From: Clostridiales bacterium FE2011
GTDB lineage: Bacteria > Bacillota > Clostridia > Christensenellales > Aristaeellaceae
NCBI GenBank assembly: GCA_017569305.1
Contig: CP069418.1
Coordinates: forward strand, 3,498,494 to 3,562,493
DNA length: 64,000 nt
Direction of reading: 5' to 3'
Translations under genes and position numbers: made by a program
The notes under the pieces: model-generated
Told to the model about the DNA's origin: nothing
What the model saw: the letters and a program-made list of their open reading frames with translations, nothing else
The model's database searches: none
Shown here: one piece after another, positions 43,481-52,175 of the stretch
How positions within the stretch are numbered: the first letter of the stretch is position 1
How the letters are laid out: each line of letters opens with the position of its first letter

Positions 43481-44595
43481 ATCCTGTGCCGCAATACGGA
43501 TACGAATATGACGCATGGCTTGCTTCCGCCTGTATGCCGGCTTACGCAGTCCGAAAGCTGCTGGACCGTTACGGTACGTCTGAAGCATGCCATCAGGCCG
43601 TCTGCCGGAATGACGTGGAACTGAAAGAGCTCATTTCCCATCGGTTTTATCAGGTGTTGTATTCCACAGGAGCAAAGGAAAACCTGGAAAAATACAAAAA
43701 GGTCATGGACAGTCATGGAATCAGATCCCTGATTTTTTCAGATGCGCTTTTTCCAGCTTCACTGCATGAAATTCATGATCCTCCCGCCATCCTGTTCCTG
43801 CAGGGAAACATGGACTGCCTCAGGGGCAGATCCCTGGCCATTGTGGGCAGCAGAGCCGCTTCCTATACAGGACAGAAAGCCGCAGGTAAACTGGCGAAAG
43901 ACCTGGGCAGAAAGGGCATAACCGTCATCAGCGGACTGGCCTGCGGCATTGATGCCGCCGCACACCGGGGATGCCTGGATGGGAAAGGGCTGACAATCGC
44001 GGTGGTCGGGAACGGCCTGGACCGCGTTTATCCGGCAGATAACCGGGTTCTCCATGACGACATTCTGGCCGGGGACGGACTGATCATCAGTGAATACGCA
44101 CCGGGTGAAAAGGCGCTGGGCTGGCATTTTCCTGTAAGGAACCGTATTATTGTGGGGCTGAGCCGGGCACTGATCCTGATGGAAGCCAGAATCCGCAGCG
44201 GCAGTATGACCTCGGTCAATCATGCGCTGGAGCAGGGGAAGGATGTTTTCGTCTATCCGGGCGATCCCTCCTCAGACTGTTTTGAAGGAAATCATCAGCT
44301 ATTGCGGGAAGGCGGTCTTTATTTCACAAGTGCCAATGATATCCTTGAAGATCTTCACTGGCTTGACAATCCTTCCGCAGTAAGGCAAAATAGCGAATGC
44401 GTGCAGGGATATAAGCCCTCCACGCCGGAAGAAGAAACAATCATAAAAGCACTGAAGCCGGGGGCTCTGAGCTTTGAGCAGCTTATAAACTGTACGGGGA
44501 TGAATCCTTCCGTACTGATGAGCACACTCACGATCCTTCAGATCCGGGGCATTATTGAAGCCCTGCCCGGTAAACAATATCAGCTGAAGCATTAA
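43477..44595 (+). CDS. dprA: DNA-processing protein DprA
   Basis: DprA loads RecA on incoming single-stranded DNA. The 372-residue product has an N-terminal helical region (about 1-100), the Rossmann-like core with the signature IVGSRAASYTGQKAAGKLA (about 127-145), ITVISGLACGIDAAAHRG (about 150-167), NGLDRVYPADN, SEYAPGEKALGWHFPVRNRIIVGLS, and a C-terminal winged-helix (about 305-370; EEETIIKALKPGALSFEQL). The ATG overlaps the comM stop; GTG 43486 has a better-placed GGAG and is an alternative start. Confidence 0.95.
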   Translation: MNPVPQYGYEYDAWLASACMPAYAVRKLLDRYGTSEACHQAVCRNDVELKELISHRFYQVLYSTGAKENLEKYKKVMDSHGIRSLIFSDALFPASLHEIHDPPAILFLQGNMDCLRGRSLAIVGSRAASYTGQKAAGKLAKDLGRKGITVISGLACGIDAAAHRGCLDGKGLTIAVVGNGLDRVYPADNRVLHDDILAGDGLIISEYAPGEKALGWHFPVRNRIIVGLSRALILMEARIRSGSMTSVNHALEQGKDVFVYPGDPSSDCFEGNHQLLREGGLYFTSANDILEDLHWLDNPSAVRQNSECVQGYKPSTPEEETIIKALKPGALSFEQLINCTGMNPSVLMSTLTILQIRGIIEALPGKQYQLKH

Positions 44596-44619
44596 TCCAT
44601 CCCGGAGGAGATAGATACA

Positions 44620-46743
44620 ATGGCAACCAACAAACAGAAACTGATTATCGTGGAGTCCCCTGCAAAGGCCAAGACCATCAGCAAGTATCTGGGCAAAGGA
44701 TACAAGGTGGAAGCCTCCCAGGGACATGTATGCGATCTGCCCAAGAGCCAGCTTGGTGTGGATATCGATCACGACTTTGATCTGAAATACATCACGATCC
44801 GCGGACGCGGCGACATCCTGAGCCGTATCCGTAAGGAAGCAAAGAACGCTTCCCAGATCTACTTCGCGACAGACCCTGACCGCGAAGGGGAAGCCATCAG
44901 CTGGCATCTGTTCCACGTGCTGGGTGTGGATGAAAAATCTCCCTGCCGGATTGAATTCAACGAAGTGACCAAGAAAGCGGTTCAGGCTGCGATCAAAAAG
45001 CCAAGAAAACTCGATATGGGCCGGATTGACGCCCAGCAGGCCCGCCGTGCACTGGACCGGCTGGTGGGTTACAAAATCAGCCCGCTCCTTTGGGTGAAAG
45101 TGAAAAAGGGCTTATCAGCCGGCCGTGTACAGAGCGTTGCAACCCGCATGGTTGTTGAACGCGAACGTGAAATTGACAACTTTATTCCGGAAGAATACTG
45201 GGACATCACCGCTGACTGCACTGTCAAAGGAGAAAAGAAACCGGCCGCCTTCAGCGCCAGGTTTACAACCCTGGACGGACAGAAAACACCAGTCAGCAAC
45301 AAAACCGAGGCCGAGCAGATCCGGGCACTGATTGAATCCGGAGATTTTACGGTTACTGATATCAGGAAAAAGGAAAAGAAACGGCAGCCCGCGCCGCCTT
45401 TCACCACCTCCAGCCTGCAGCAGGAAGCCGGAAGAAAACTCAGCTTCACCACAGCCAAGACGATGCAGGTTGTCCAGCAGCTGTATGAAGGCGTGGACCT
45501 GGAAGGAGAAGGCGCCCAGGGTCTGGTGACCTATATCCGTACCGACAGCGTCCGGATCAGCGATGACGCCATGACGGCCCTTCGTGCCTTCATTCCGGAA
45601 AAATACGGCAAGGAATACCTGCCGAAAGAGAAAAACGAGTTCAAGGGCCGCAAGAACGCACAGGACGCCCATGAAGCCATCCGGCCGACAGACGTTACGC
45701 GTACGCCCGATTCCATCAAGAATTCCCTGAGCCGGGAGCAGTTCATGCTCTACAGGCTGATTTACAACCGTTTTGTGGCCAGCCAGATGGCTCCTGCCGT
45801 CTATGAAACATTGTCTGCCGAGATTACAGACAAGCGGATCGGTCTCCGGTTTTACGGCGAACATAAGATCTTTGCCGGATTTACCACCCTGTATGAAGAG
45901 GGGACAGATGAATCCGAAGACAATGTGGAGATGACGCTGCCCGCCCTGAAGGAAGGACAGAAGATCTCCGTAAAACAGGTTAATACCGACCAGCACTTCA
46001 CCCAGCCCCCGAGCCGTTATACCGAAGCAAGCCTTGTCCGGACGCTTGAGGAAAACGGAATCGGCCGGCCTTCCACCTATGCGCCGACGATTACCACGAT
46101 TATTGCGCGCGGATACGTATCCAGGGAAAAGAAGCGTCTGTTCCCGACAGAACTCGGCATCATGGTGACCGAGATGATGGAAAAGTACTTTACCCAGATC
46201 GTTGACACGGAATTCACCGCCAAAATGGAAGAAAAACTGGACGAAGTGGAAGAAGGCCAGTGTGACTGGAAACAGATCCTCCGGGAATTCTATCCTGATT
46301 TCATTTCAACGCTTTCCGTTGCGGAAAAAGAGATTGAAAAAGTGGAAGTCAAGGATGATGTCAGCGACGTCCCCTGCGACAAGTGCGGCGCGATGATGGT
46401 CTATAAAATGGGCAAATTCGGACGTTTCCTCGCATGCCCGAATTTCCCTGAATGCCGGAACACCATGCCCATCCTGACTTACATTGACGCTGCCTGTCCG
46501 GTATGCGGCAAGCGTCTGCTTGAAAAAACAAGCCGTAAAAACAGGAAATTCTACGGATGTGAAGGATATCCGGAATGCGACTTCGTCAGCTGGGACAAAC
46601 CCGCCAATGAAAAATGCCCGCAATGCGGAACCTATATGATTGAAAAGAAAAACAACAAGGGTGAAACCATTCATTTGTGCACAAACGAAAACTGCCGCTT
46701 CAAAAAAGTGGTTGCAGTAAGCGGGGAAGAAGACAATGAGTGA
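44620..46743 (+). CDS. topA: DNA topoisomerase I
   Basis: Type IA topoisomerase that relaxes negative supercoils. The 707-residue product has the Toprim domain (LIIVESPAKAKTISKYLG at 7-24; TDPDREGEAISWH), the catalytic tyrosine in VTYIRTDSVR (about 300-309), TEASLVRTLEENGIGRPSTYAP (about 470-491), and three C-terminal tetracysteine zinc fingers (CDKCGAM...CPNFPEC; CPVCGKR...CEGYPEC; CPQCGTY...CTNENC). CCGGAGGAG precedes the ATG. Gene order dprA-topA-trmFO matches Bacillus. Confidence 0.98.
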   Translation: MATNKQKLIIVESPAKAKTISKYLGKGYKVEASQGHVCDLPKSQLGVDIDHDFDLKYITIRGRGDILSRIRKEAKNASQIYFATDPDREGEAISWHLFHVLGVDEKSPCRIEFNEVTKKAVQAAIKKPRKLDMGRIDAQQARRALDRLVGYKISPLLWVKVKKGLSAGRVQSVATRMVVEREREIDNFIPEEYWDITADCTVKGEKKPAAFSARFTTLDGQKTPVSNKTEAEQIRALIESGDFTVTDIRKKEKKRQPAPPFTTSSLQQEAGRKLSFTTAKTMQVVQQLYEGVDLEGEGAQGLVTYIRTDSVRISDDAMTALRAFIPEKYGKEYLPKEKNEFKGRKNAQDAHEAIRPTDVTRTPDSIKNSLSREQFMLYRLIYNRFVASQMAPAVYETLSAEITDKRIGLRFYGEHKIFAGFTTLYEEGTDESEDNVEMTLPALKEGQKISVKQVNTDQHFTQPPSRYTEASLVRTLEENGIGRPSTYAPTITTIIARGYVSREKKRLFPTELGIMVTEMMEKYFTQIVDTEFTAKMEEKLDEVEEGQCDWKQILREFYPDFISTLSVAEKEIEKVEVKDDVSDVPCDKCGAMMVYKMGKFGRFLACPNFPECRNTMPILTYIDAACPVCGKRLLEKTSRKNRKFYGCEGYPECDFVSWDKPANEKCPQCGTYMIEKKNNKGETIHLCTNENCRFKKVVAVSGEEDNE

Positions 46744-48061
46744 CCGTTCAGCCACAGTCATCGGCGCCGGTCTCGCCGGATGTGAAGCCGCCTGGCAGCT
46801 GGCTGAAAGGGGAATCCATGTCAGGCTGATCGAAATGAAGCCGCATAAAATGTCACCGGCCCATCATTCCGAACAGTTTGCTGAACTTGTCTGTTCCAAC
46901 AGTTTCAGAGGTGACCGGCTGACCAACGCCATCGGCCTGCTGAAGGAAGAAATGCGTATTCTCGGTTCCCTGATTATGCGGTGCGCCGATGAGACGAAAG
47001 TTCCGGCCGGCGGCGCGCTTGCGGTGGACCGGGACTCATTTTCCGCCCATGTGACAAAAGCGATTACCGGGCATCCGCTGATTGAACAGATCCATGAAGA
47101 AGCTGTCAGTATTCCTGACGGTCCGGTCATTATAGCCACCGGTCCGCTGACCAGCGACGCCTTTGCCGAAGTGATCAGGAATCTTCCCGGCATGAACACG
47201 CTGAATTTCTATGACGCTGCTGCACCCATTGTGTTCAGGGAATCCCTGGATGAATCAAAGCTTTTCCGTCTCAGCCGTTATAACCGGGGAAACGACTATC
47301 TGAACGCCCCCATGACAGAAGAAGAATACACGGTTTTCATCAACGAACTGATCAATGCTGAAACCGCGGAAATCCACGGTTTTGAGGAAAACCGTGTTTT
47401 TGAAGGGTGCATGCCCATCGAAAGCATGGCCAAACGGGGATTTATGGTACCCGCATTCGGCCCGTTGAAGCCCGTAGGGCTGGCTGATCCGCGAACCGGA
47501 AAAGAGCCTTTCGCCGTCGTTCAGCTCCGGCAGGATAACGCATCGGACACAATGTACAACCTGGTAGGATTTCAGACCCGGCTGAAATTCGGCGAACAGA
47601 AGCGGGTCTTCGGTTTGATTCCCGGGCTCGAGCATGCAGAATACGCCCGCTACGGCGTAATGCACCGCAACACTTTCCTGAACAGTCCCGGATTCCTGAA
47701 CGCTTCCTTTGAGATGATCAGCCGCAAGCAATGCTTCTTTGCCGGACAGATTACCGGTGTGGAAGGTTATGTGGAAAGTGCCGGCAGCGGTCTGGTGGCA
47801 GGCATGACGCTTGCCGCCGAACTGAATGAAACAGATATTCCTGTTTTCCCATCCTGCACCGCGCTCGGCGCCATGGGAAAGCATGTTTCCACCCCCAATC
47901 CGAATTTCCAGCCGATGAACTGCTCCTTCGGCCTGATTGACCCGCTGCCCGTCATTCCGGGTGAAAAACGGCTGAAGAAAAAGCAGGACCGGTATGAAGC
48001 CGTTGCCCAGAGGGCACTGTCCTGCATCAAGTCCATACAAAGCCAGACAGGAGGAAAATAA
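46736..48061 (+). CDS. trmFO: Folate-dependent tRNA (uracil-54-C5)-methyltransferase TrmFO
   Basis: Forms m5U54 in the T loop of tRNA with methylenetetrahydrofolate and FADH2. The 441-residue flavoprotein begins with the FAD dinucleotide fold [19 protein letters not shown] (8-26). It has the conserved [10 protein letters not shown] (about 51-60), [14 protein letters not shown] (about 222-235), and the C-terminal [17 protein letters not shown] (about 385-401). It overlaps topA by 8 nt and ends 1 nt before hslV, leaving no room for the xerC-type gene that lies between them in Bacillus. Confidence 0.97.
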   Translation: MSDRSATVIGAGLAGCEAAWQLAERGIHVRLIEMKPHKMSPAHHSEQFAELVCSNSFRGDRLTNAIGLLKEEMRILGSLIMRCADETKVPAGGALAVDRDSFSAHVTKAITGHPLIEQIHEEAVSIPDGPVIIATGPLTSDAFAEVIRNLPGMNTLNFYDAAAPIVFRESLDESKLFRLSRYNRGNDYLNAPMTEEEYTVFINELINAETAEIHGFEENRVFEGCMPIESMAKRGFMVPAFGPLKPVGLADPRTGKEPFAVVQLRQDNASDTMYNLVGFQTRLKFGEQKRVFGLIPGLEHAEYARYGVMHRNTFLNSPGFLNASFEMISRKQCFFAGQITGVEGYVESAGSGLVAGMTLAAELNETDIPVFPSCTALGAMGKHVSTPNPNFQPMNCSFGLIDPLPVIPGEKRLKKKQDRYEAVAQRALSCIKSIQSQTGGK

Positions 48062-48062
48062 T

Positions 48063-48602
48063 ATGTCCAGTCCTTTCAGGGGTACAACCATCTGTGCCGT
48101 CAAAAAAGGCAATGAAATAGCCATTGCCGGAGACGGACAGGTGACCATGGGAGAACATACCGTTTTTAAAACCACCGCGAAAAAAGTACGCCGTCTTTAT
48201 AACGGCGAGGTAGTCGTCGGGTTTGCCGGAAGTGTCGCGGATGCTTTCACCCTTTGTGAAAAATTCGAAGAGAAGCTCCAGCAGTGCGGCGGAAACCTGG
48301 AAAAAGCCGCCGTCGCACTGGCGCAGAACTGGCGCGGCGACCAGATGATGAGGCAGCTTGAATCCATGATGATCGCTGCAAACAAAGACCGGCTGCTGAT
48401 CCTCAGCGGTACCGGTGAAGTGATTGATCCCGATGAAGGAATTGCCGCCATTGGTTCCGGCGGAAACTACGCCCTCGCCGCTGCAAGGGCACTGGTGCAG
48501 AACACAGACCTGAGCGCCGCGGAAATCGCGGAAAAATCACTGCATATCGCTGCCAGTATCTGTGTATATACAAATGATAATATTACTGTTGAAACGATCT
48601 GA
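48063..48602 (+). CDS. hslV: ATP-dependent protease subunit HslV (ClpQ)
   Basis: Proteolytic core of the HslVU (ClpQY) protease. The 179-residue product starts at ATG 48063 with ACAGGAGG, which overlaps the trmFO end. The mature nucleophile is expected at the TT pair in [25 protein letters not shown] (read GTTICAV then [11 protein letters not shown]); a seven-residue leader (MSSPFRG) would be removed, rather than Met only as in E. coli. [12 protein letters not shown] and CVYTNDNI are also typical. Confidence 0.97.
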   Translation: MSSPFRGTTICAVKKGNEIAIAGDGQVTMGEHTVFKTTAKKVRRLYNGEVVVGFAGSVADAFTLCEKFEEKLQQCGGNLEKAAVALAQNWRGDQMMRQLESMMIAANKDRLLILSGTGEVIDPDEGIAAIGSGGNYALAAARALVQNTDLSAAEIAEKSLHIAASICVYTNDNITVETI

Positions 48603-48619
48603 AGAGGCAGGTGAACAAC

Positions 48620-49993
48620 ATGAGTGATCAGCAGCTGACTCCCAGACAGATTGTCCATGAACTGGACAGATTCATTGTCGGGCAGGACGAAGCCAAGAAA
48701 GCTGTCGCCATTGCGCTGAGAAACCGTTACCGCCGCAGCCGCGTTGAAAGCGAACTGCGGGATGAGATTATCCCGAAAAATATCCTGATGATCGGACCGA
48801 CCGGTGTCGGTAAAACCGAAATTGCCCGCCGGCTTGCAAAACTGGTCAGCGCACCCTTTATCAAAGTGGAAGCGACCAAGTTTACAGAAGTGGGTTACGT
48901 CGGCCGGGACGTGGAAAGTATTATCCGCGATCTGACCGAGAACGCGGTCCGGATGGTCCGCCGTGAACATGAAGAGCGCGTTATGCCGCGGGCCAGGGTG
49001 CTGGCAGAAGAGCGGCTGAGCGATCTGCTCGCCCACGGGCCCCGGAAAAACACTGCCTCCAATCCCCTGGATTTCCTGCTGGGAAAGCAGAAGGAACAGC
49101 AGCCCAGCGGCGAGGAAGTAGCTGCCCTGGCCAAACGGAAAGAAGACATCCGCCTGCAGCTCATGCGCGGCGAAATTGAAGATACAGAACTGGATCTGGA
49201 AGTTGAAGAGGAAGCTCCCACGCTGGAAGTCGGCGGGAACAGCATCAGCCTCGTCGATATGATGGGCAATATGATGCCCAAGCGGACAAAAATCCGTCAT
49301 GTGAAGGTCAGTGAGGCACGCAAAATCCTGACAGATCAGGAAGCCGCCCGCTTGATTGACAATGACGCCGTACAGGAAGAAGCGATCCATCGAACTGAAC
49401 AGAACGGTATTGTCTTCATCGATGAAATCGACAAGATTGCAAGCGCTTCCGGAGGACACGGACCGGACGTCAGCAGGGAAGGCGTACAGCGGGATATTCT
49501 TCCCATTGTTGAAGGATGTACGATTAACACCAAATACGGCGCTGTCAAAACCGATTTTATGCTGTTTATTGCAGCCGGCGCCTTCCATGTGAGCAAGGTG
49601 ACAGACCTGATTCCCGAACTGCAGGGACGTTTTCCCGTTCATGTGAAGCTCAAGAGCCTCACAAAGCAGGATTTCATGCAAATCATGACCGTGCCTGAAA
49701 ATGCCCTGACCAAGCAGTACCAGGCGCTGCTGGCCGTGGACCGTGTGATGGTAACCTTTGAGGAAAGCGCGATTTCCGCTGTGGCGGAAGCAGCCTGCAA
49801 CGCAAATGAAAACGCGGAAGATATCGGTGCCCGGAGACTGCACGCGATTTTCGAACAGCTGCTGGAAGACGTTCTTTTCAATGCCGGTGATGAAAATATG
49901 CCCCCGTTCGAGCTGAAAATTGACGAAGCCTACGTCAATGAAAGGCTGAAAGGGGAGAACCGTCCCATGGATATCCGGAAGTTTATCCTGTAA
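48620..49993 (+). CDS. hslU: ATP-dependent protease ATPase subunit HslU (ClpY)
   Basis: AAA+ unfoldase partner of HslV. The 457-residue product (ATG 48620; AGGCAGG upstream; GTG 48611 is an alternative) begins LTPRQIVHELDRFIVGQDEAKKAVA and has Walker A GPTGVGKTE (about 58-66), the pore motif GYVGRDVES (about 90-98), Walker B IVFIDEIDKI (about 266-275), the sensor arginine in IPELQGRFPV, and the C-terminal end RKFIL that docks into HslV. The I domain is about 110-240. No codY follows, unlike in Bacillus. Confidence 0.98.
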   Translation: MSDQQLTPRQIVHELDRFIVGQDEAKKAVAIALRNRYRRSRVESELRDEIIPKNILMIGPTGVGKTEIARRLAKLVSAPFIKVEATKFTEVGYVGRDVESIIRDLTENAVRMVRREHEERVMPRARVLAEERLSDLLAHGPRKNTASNPLDFLLGKQKEQQPSGEEVAALAKRKEDIRLQLMRGEIEDTELDLEVEEEAPTLEVGGNSISLVDMMGNMMPKRTKIRHVKVSEARKILTDQEAARLIDNDAVQEEAIHRTEQNGIVFIDEIDKIASASGGHGPDVSREGVQRDILPIVEGCTINTKYGAVKTDFMLFIAAGAFHVSKVTDLIPELQGRFPVHVKLKSLTKQDFMQIMTVPENALTKQYQALLAVDRVMVTFEESAISAVAEAACNANENAEDIGARRLHAIFEQLLEDVLFNAGDENMPPFELKIDEAYVNERLKGENRPMDIRKFIL

Positions 49994-50007
49994 GTTGTTT
50001 TTCTTAT

Positions 50008-50035
50008 GCCGCCTTGCTTTGCAGGCGGCTTTTTT
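50008..50035 (+). terminator. Rho-independent terminator after hslU
   Basis: GCCGCCT (50008-50014) pairs with AGGCGGC (50023-50029) around an 8-nt loop, followed by six T residues. Confidence 0.9.
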
Positions 50036-50046
50036 CGTGTTATAAT
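50018..50046 (+). promoter_or_regulatory. proC promoter overlapping the hslU terminator
   Basis: TTTGCA (50018-50023), a 17-nt spacer and a perfect TATAAT (50041-50046). The -35 lies in the loop and right arm of the preceding terminator hairpin, so termination and re-initiation share the same 40 nt. Confidence 0.7.
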
Positions 50047-50076
50047 CCATAAAAACCGGCAGGGAGGTCTTTTTCT

Positions 50077-50889
50077 ATGATTAACACCATCGGCATGATC
50101 GGTACCGGAAATATGGGTTCCGCTATTCTGCGCGGCATTGTTGACGCATCCTACGTCAAGGCGTCGCAGATTATCGCATATGACGCCAGCTCCCGGAGAA
50201 TGAGCGAACTGGAAGAAGACATCCCGGGCATTATCACAGCCCGCGACTGCCTGGAAGTTGCTGAGAAGGCGGATCTGATCATCCTGGCCATCAAGCCGAT
50301 CTATGTCAAGGACGTGATCGAGGAAATCCATCCCGCCCTGAATGGCAAAGCCGTTCTCAGCATCGCTGCCGGCTGGACTGTGAGCATGCTTGAAAACGCA
50401 CTGTACGGCACATCCGCCACCTACCTGCGCGTGATGCCCAATACTCCCGCACTGGTCGGCGAGGGAATGACAGCCCTGTGTGACAACACCACCTTCTCCA
50501 AGGAAGATTTCAACTACGCAAAGGGCATCTTCGATTCCATCGGAAAGACCAAGGTGCTGCCGGAACGGCTGTTTGACGGTGTTGTGGCCGTCAGCGGCAG
50601 CAGCCCTGCCTATGTTTACATGATGATTGAAGCCATGGCAGACGCCGCGGTGAAAGAAGGCATTCCGCGGGTATATGCCTATGAAATGGCTGCGCAGAGC
50701 GTACTTGGTAGTGCGCTGATGGTATTGTCCTCCGGAACACATCCGGCCGCGCTGAAGGACGCCGTGTGTTCTCCCGGAGGAACCACGATTGAAGCCGTCG
50801 AGGAACTTGAACGGAAAGGCTTCCGCACTGCCATCATGGACGCTATGGATGCCTGTGCCCGCAAGAGCCGTGAACTCTCCAAGCAATAA
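50077..50889 (+). CDS. proC: Pyrroline-5-carboxylate reductase
   Basis: Last step of proline synthesis, NAD(P)H-dependent reduction of pyrroline-5-carboxylate. The 270-residue product has the Rossmann motif IGMIGTGNMGSAIL (4-17), the conserved RVMPNTPALVGEGMTAL (about 117-133), VVAVSGSSPAYVYMMIEAMADAAV (about 169-192), and the terminal signature DAVCSPGGTTIEAVEELE (about 228-245). Length is normal. First gene after the hslU terminator, preceded by GGCAGGGAGG. Confidence 0.97.
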   Translation: MINTIGMIGTGNMGSAILRGIVDASYVKASQIIAYDASSRRMSELEEDIPGIITARDCLEVAEKADLIILAIKPIYVKDVIEEIHPALNGKAVLSIAAGWTVSMLENALYGTSATYLRVMPNTPALVGEGMTALCDNTTFSKEDFNYAKGIFDSIGKTKVLPERLFDGVVAVSGSSPAYVYMMIEAMADAAVKEGIPRVYAYEMAAQSVLGSALMVLSSGTHPAALKDAVCSPGGTTIEAVEELERKGFRTAIMDAMDACARKSRELSKQ

Positions 50890-50910
50890 GAGACAGAGGA
50901 ATAAGCCCCT

Positions 50911-51390
50911 ATGGATGAAAACAGAAAAACAGTCAATATTTATACAGATGGTGCCTGCAGCGGCAATCCCGGGCCCGGAGGATGGGCTGCCATCCTTGAA
51001 TTCGGTCCGCACCGGAAGGAACTGAGCGGCTATATGGCCGGCACCACGAACAACCGGATGGAGCTTTTTGCAGCCATCAGCGGGCTGGGCGCACTGAAGG
51101 AGCCCTGCATTGTCAACCTGTACTCTGACAGCAATTACCTGGTCCAGGCCTTTAATGACCACTGGATTGATAACTGGAAGAAAAACGGCTGGAAAACCAG
51201 CGGCGGCGCCAAAGTGGAAAATCAGGATTTATGGTTTATCCTGTCCGCACAGACAGCCAAGCATCATGTGACCTTTATCAAAGTCAAGGGCCATGCCGAT
51301 CATCCGGAAAACAACCGCTGTGACGAGCTCGCAAGGGCTGCCATTGACGAATACCGCAGAATCAACACAGAAAAGCCCTCTGAAGAATAA
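50911..51390 (+). CDS. rnhA: Ribonuclease HI
   Basis: Cleaves the RNA strand of RNA-DNA hybrids. The 159-residue product keeps all catalytic acids: Asp in IYTDGACSGNPGPGGW (about 10-25), Glu in NNRMEL (about 47-52), Asp in LYSDSNYLV (about 69-77), and the last Asp in NNRCDELA (about 137-144), plus a basic-protrusion segment near WIDNWKKNGWK. It is an E. coli-like full-length RNase HI, which many Bacilli lack. 21 nt after proC. Confidence 0.96.
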   Translation: MDENRKTVNIYTDGACSGNPGPGGWAAILEFGPHRKELSGYMAGTTNNRMELFAAISGLGALKEPCIVNLYSDSNYLVQAFNDHWIDNWKKNGWKTSGGAKVENQDLWFILSAQTAKHHVTFIKVKGHADHPENNRCDELARAAIDEYRRINTEKPSEE

Positions 51391-51415
51391 CAAACCTGAT
51401 TTCCGGAGATTTATC

Positions 51416-51961
51416 ATGGAAATTTATCATGGAAGGCCTGCCGATGAAAATGGCAGGCTTTCGCGCGAGATACGCACCTACGACTTCCTGGATCAGCTGG
51501 GAATTTCTTATCAGCGGACCGACCATGAGCGGGCGGATCATATGGAAGCCTGTAACGTCATTGACGCCGTGCTTGACGTAGTGATCTGTAAAAACCTGTT
51601 TCTCTGCAACCGGCAGAAAACCGCCTTTTACCTGCTTATGATGCCCGGCGGGAAGAAATTCCGGACAAAGGAGCTGTCTGCGCAGATTCATTCCTCCAGG
51701 GTCTCCTTTGCGGATCCGGAAGATATGCTGAAATACCTGGATATTGAACCGGGTGCCGTCAGCATCATGGGGCTGATGAACGACAGGGAAAGAAAAGTCC
51801 GCCTGCTGATTGATGAAGACATTCTCAGTGACGAATATATCGGCTGTCATCCCTGCGTATGCACTTCCAGCCTGAAGATTAAAACAAAAGACGTTCTGGA
51901 GCGGTTTCTCCCGGCTACTGGCCATTCCTTTCAGGCGGTCTGTCTGAAAGGGGAGGAATGA
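51416..51961 (+). CDS. YbaK/ProX-type aminoacyl-tRNA deacylase (PrdX-like)
   Basis: A 181-residue protein of the YbaK/ProX editing fold, which hydrolyses misacylated tRNAs such as Ala-tRNA-Pro. ATG 51416 has CCGGAG upstream. Motifs are YDFLDQLGISYQRTDHERA (about 22-40), AFYLLMMPGGKKFRTKEL (about 71-88, with the conserved lysine), and GAVSIMGLMNDRERKVRLLID (about 118-138), which matches the PrdX signature. Its position after proC hints at a shared link to proline, but that is inference. Confidence 0.88.
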   Translation: MEIYHGRPADENGRLSREIRTYDFLDQLGISYQRTDHERADHMEACNVIDAVLDVVICKNLFLCNRQKTAFYLLMMPGGKKFRTKELSAQIHSSRVSFADPEDMLKYLDIEPGAVSIMGLMNDRERKVRLLIDEDILSDEYIGCHPCVCTSSLKIKTKDVLERFLPATGHSFQAVCLKGEE

Positions 51962-52045
51962 ATCGATATAAGGATAAAACAGATCATCTTCTGTGTTTTC
52001 AGACGGATAGAATATTTGAAGAAACAAGCAGCGAACTGCATTGCA

Positions 52046-52074
52046 TTGACAGATTCATAGTCTGATGATATGAT
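52046..52074 (+). promoter_or_regulatory. Promoter of the tyrosine recombinase gene
   Basis: A perfect TTGACA (52046-52051), a 17-nt spacer and TATGAT (52069-52074), predicting a start near 52081. The palindrome at 52089-52122 therefore falls at about +8 to +41 of the transcript. Confidence 0.8.
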
Positions 52075-52088
52075 GGGTACAGATCTAA

Positions 52089-52122
52089 AACTATTCGCTA
52101 AACCACAGTTTTACGAATAGTT
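52089..52122 (+). repeat. Dif-like 34-bp imperfect palindrome upstream of the Xer gene
   Basis: Left arm AACTATTCG (52089-52097) and right arm CGAATAGTT (52114-52122) are perfect inverted repeats. Inside, AAAC (52100-52103) pairs with GTTT (52108-52111) around CACA, with a 2-nt mismatch on each side. Cut as 11-6-11, the core is TATTCGCTAAA / CCACAG / TTTTACGAATA (52092-52119), the size and geometry of a Xer dif site. The half-sites agree in 9 of 11 positions. Alternatives are an operator or a 5' UTR hairpin; no T tract follows. Confidence 0.55.
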
Positions 52123-52175
52123 ATGCGGGAAAAGACTGATCAGTATTGACCACCGGGCTTGGGAGGTTTTTTCAG

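Noticed and set aside
47994..48062. Possible longer N terminus of HslV
   Set aside because: It would place 23 extra residues inside trmFO before the short propeptide; ATG 48063 has a good binding site and fits the family.
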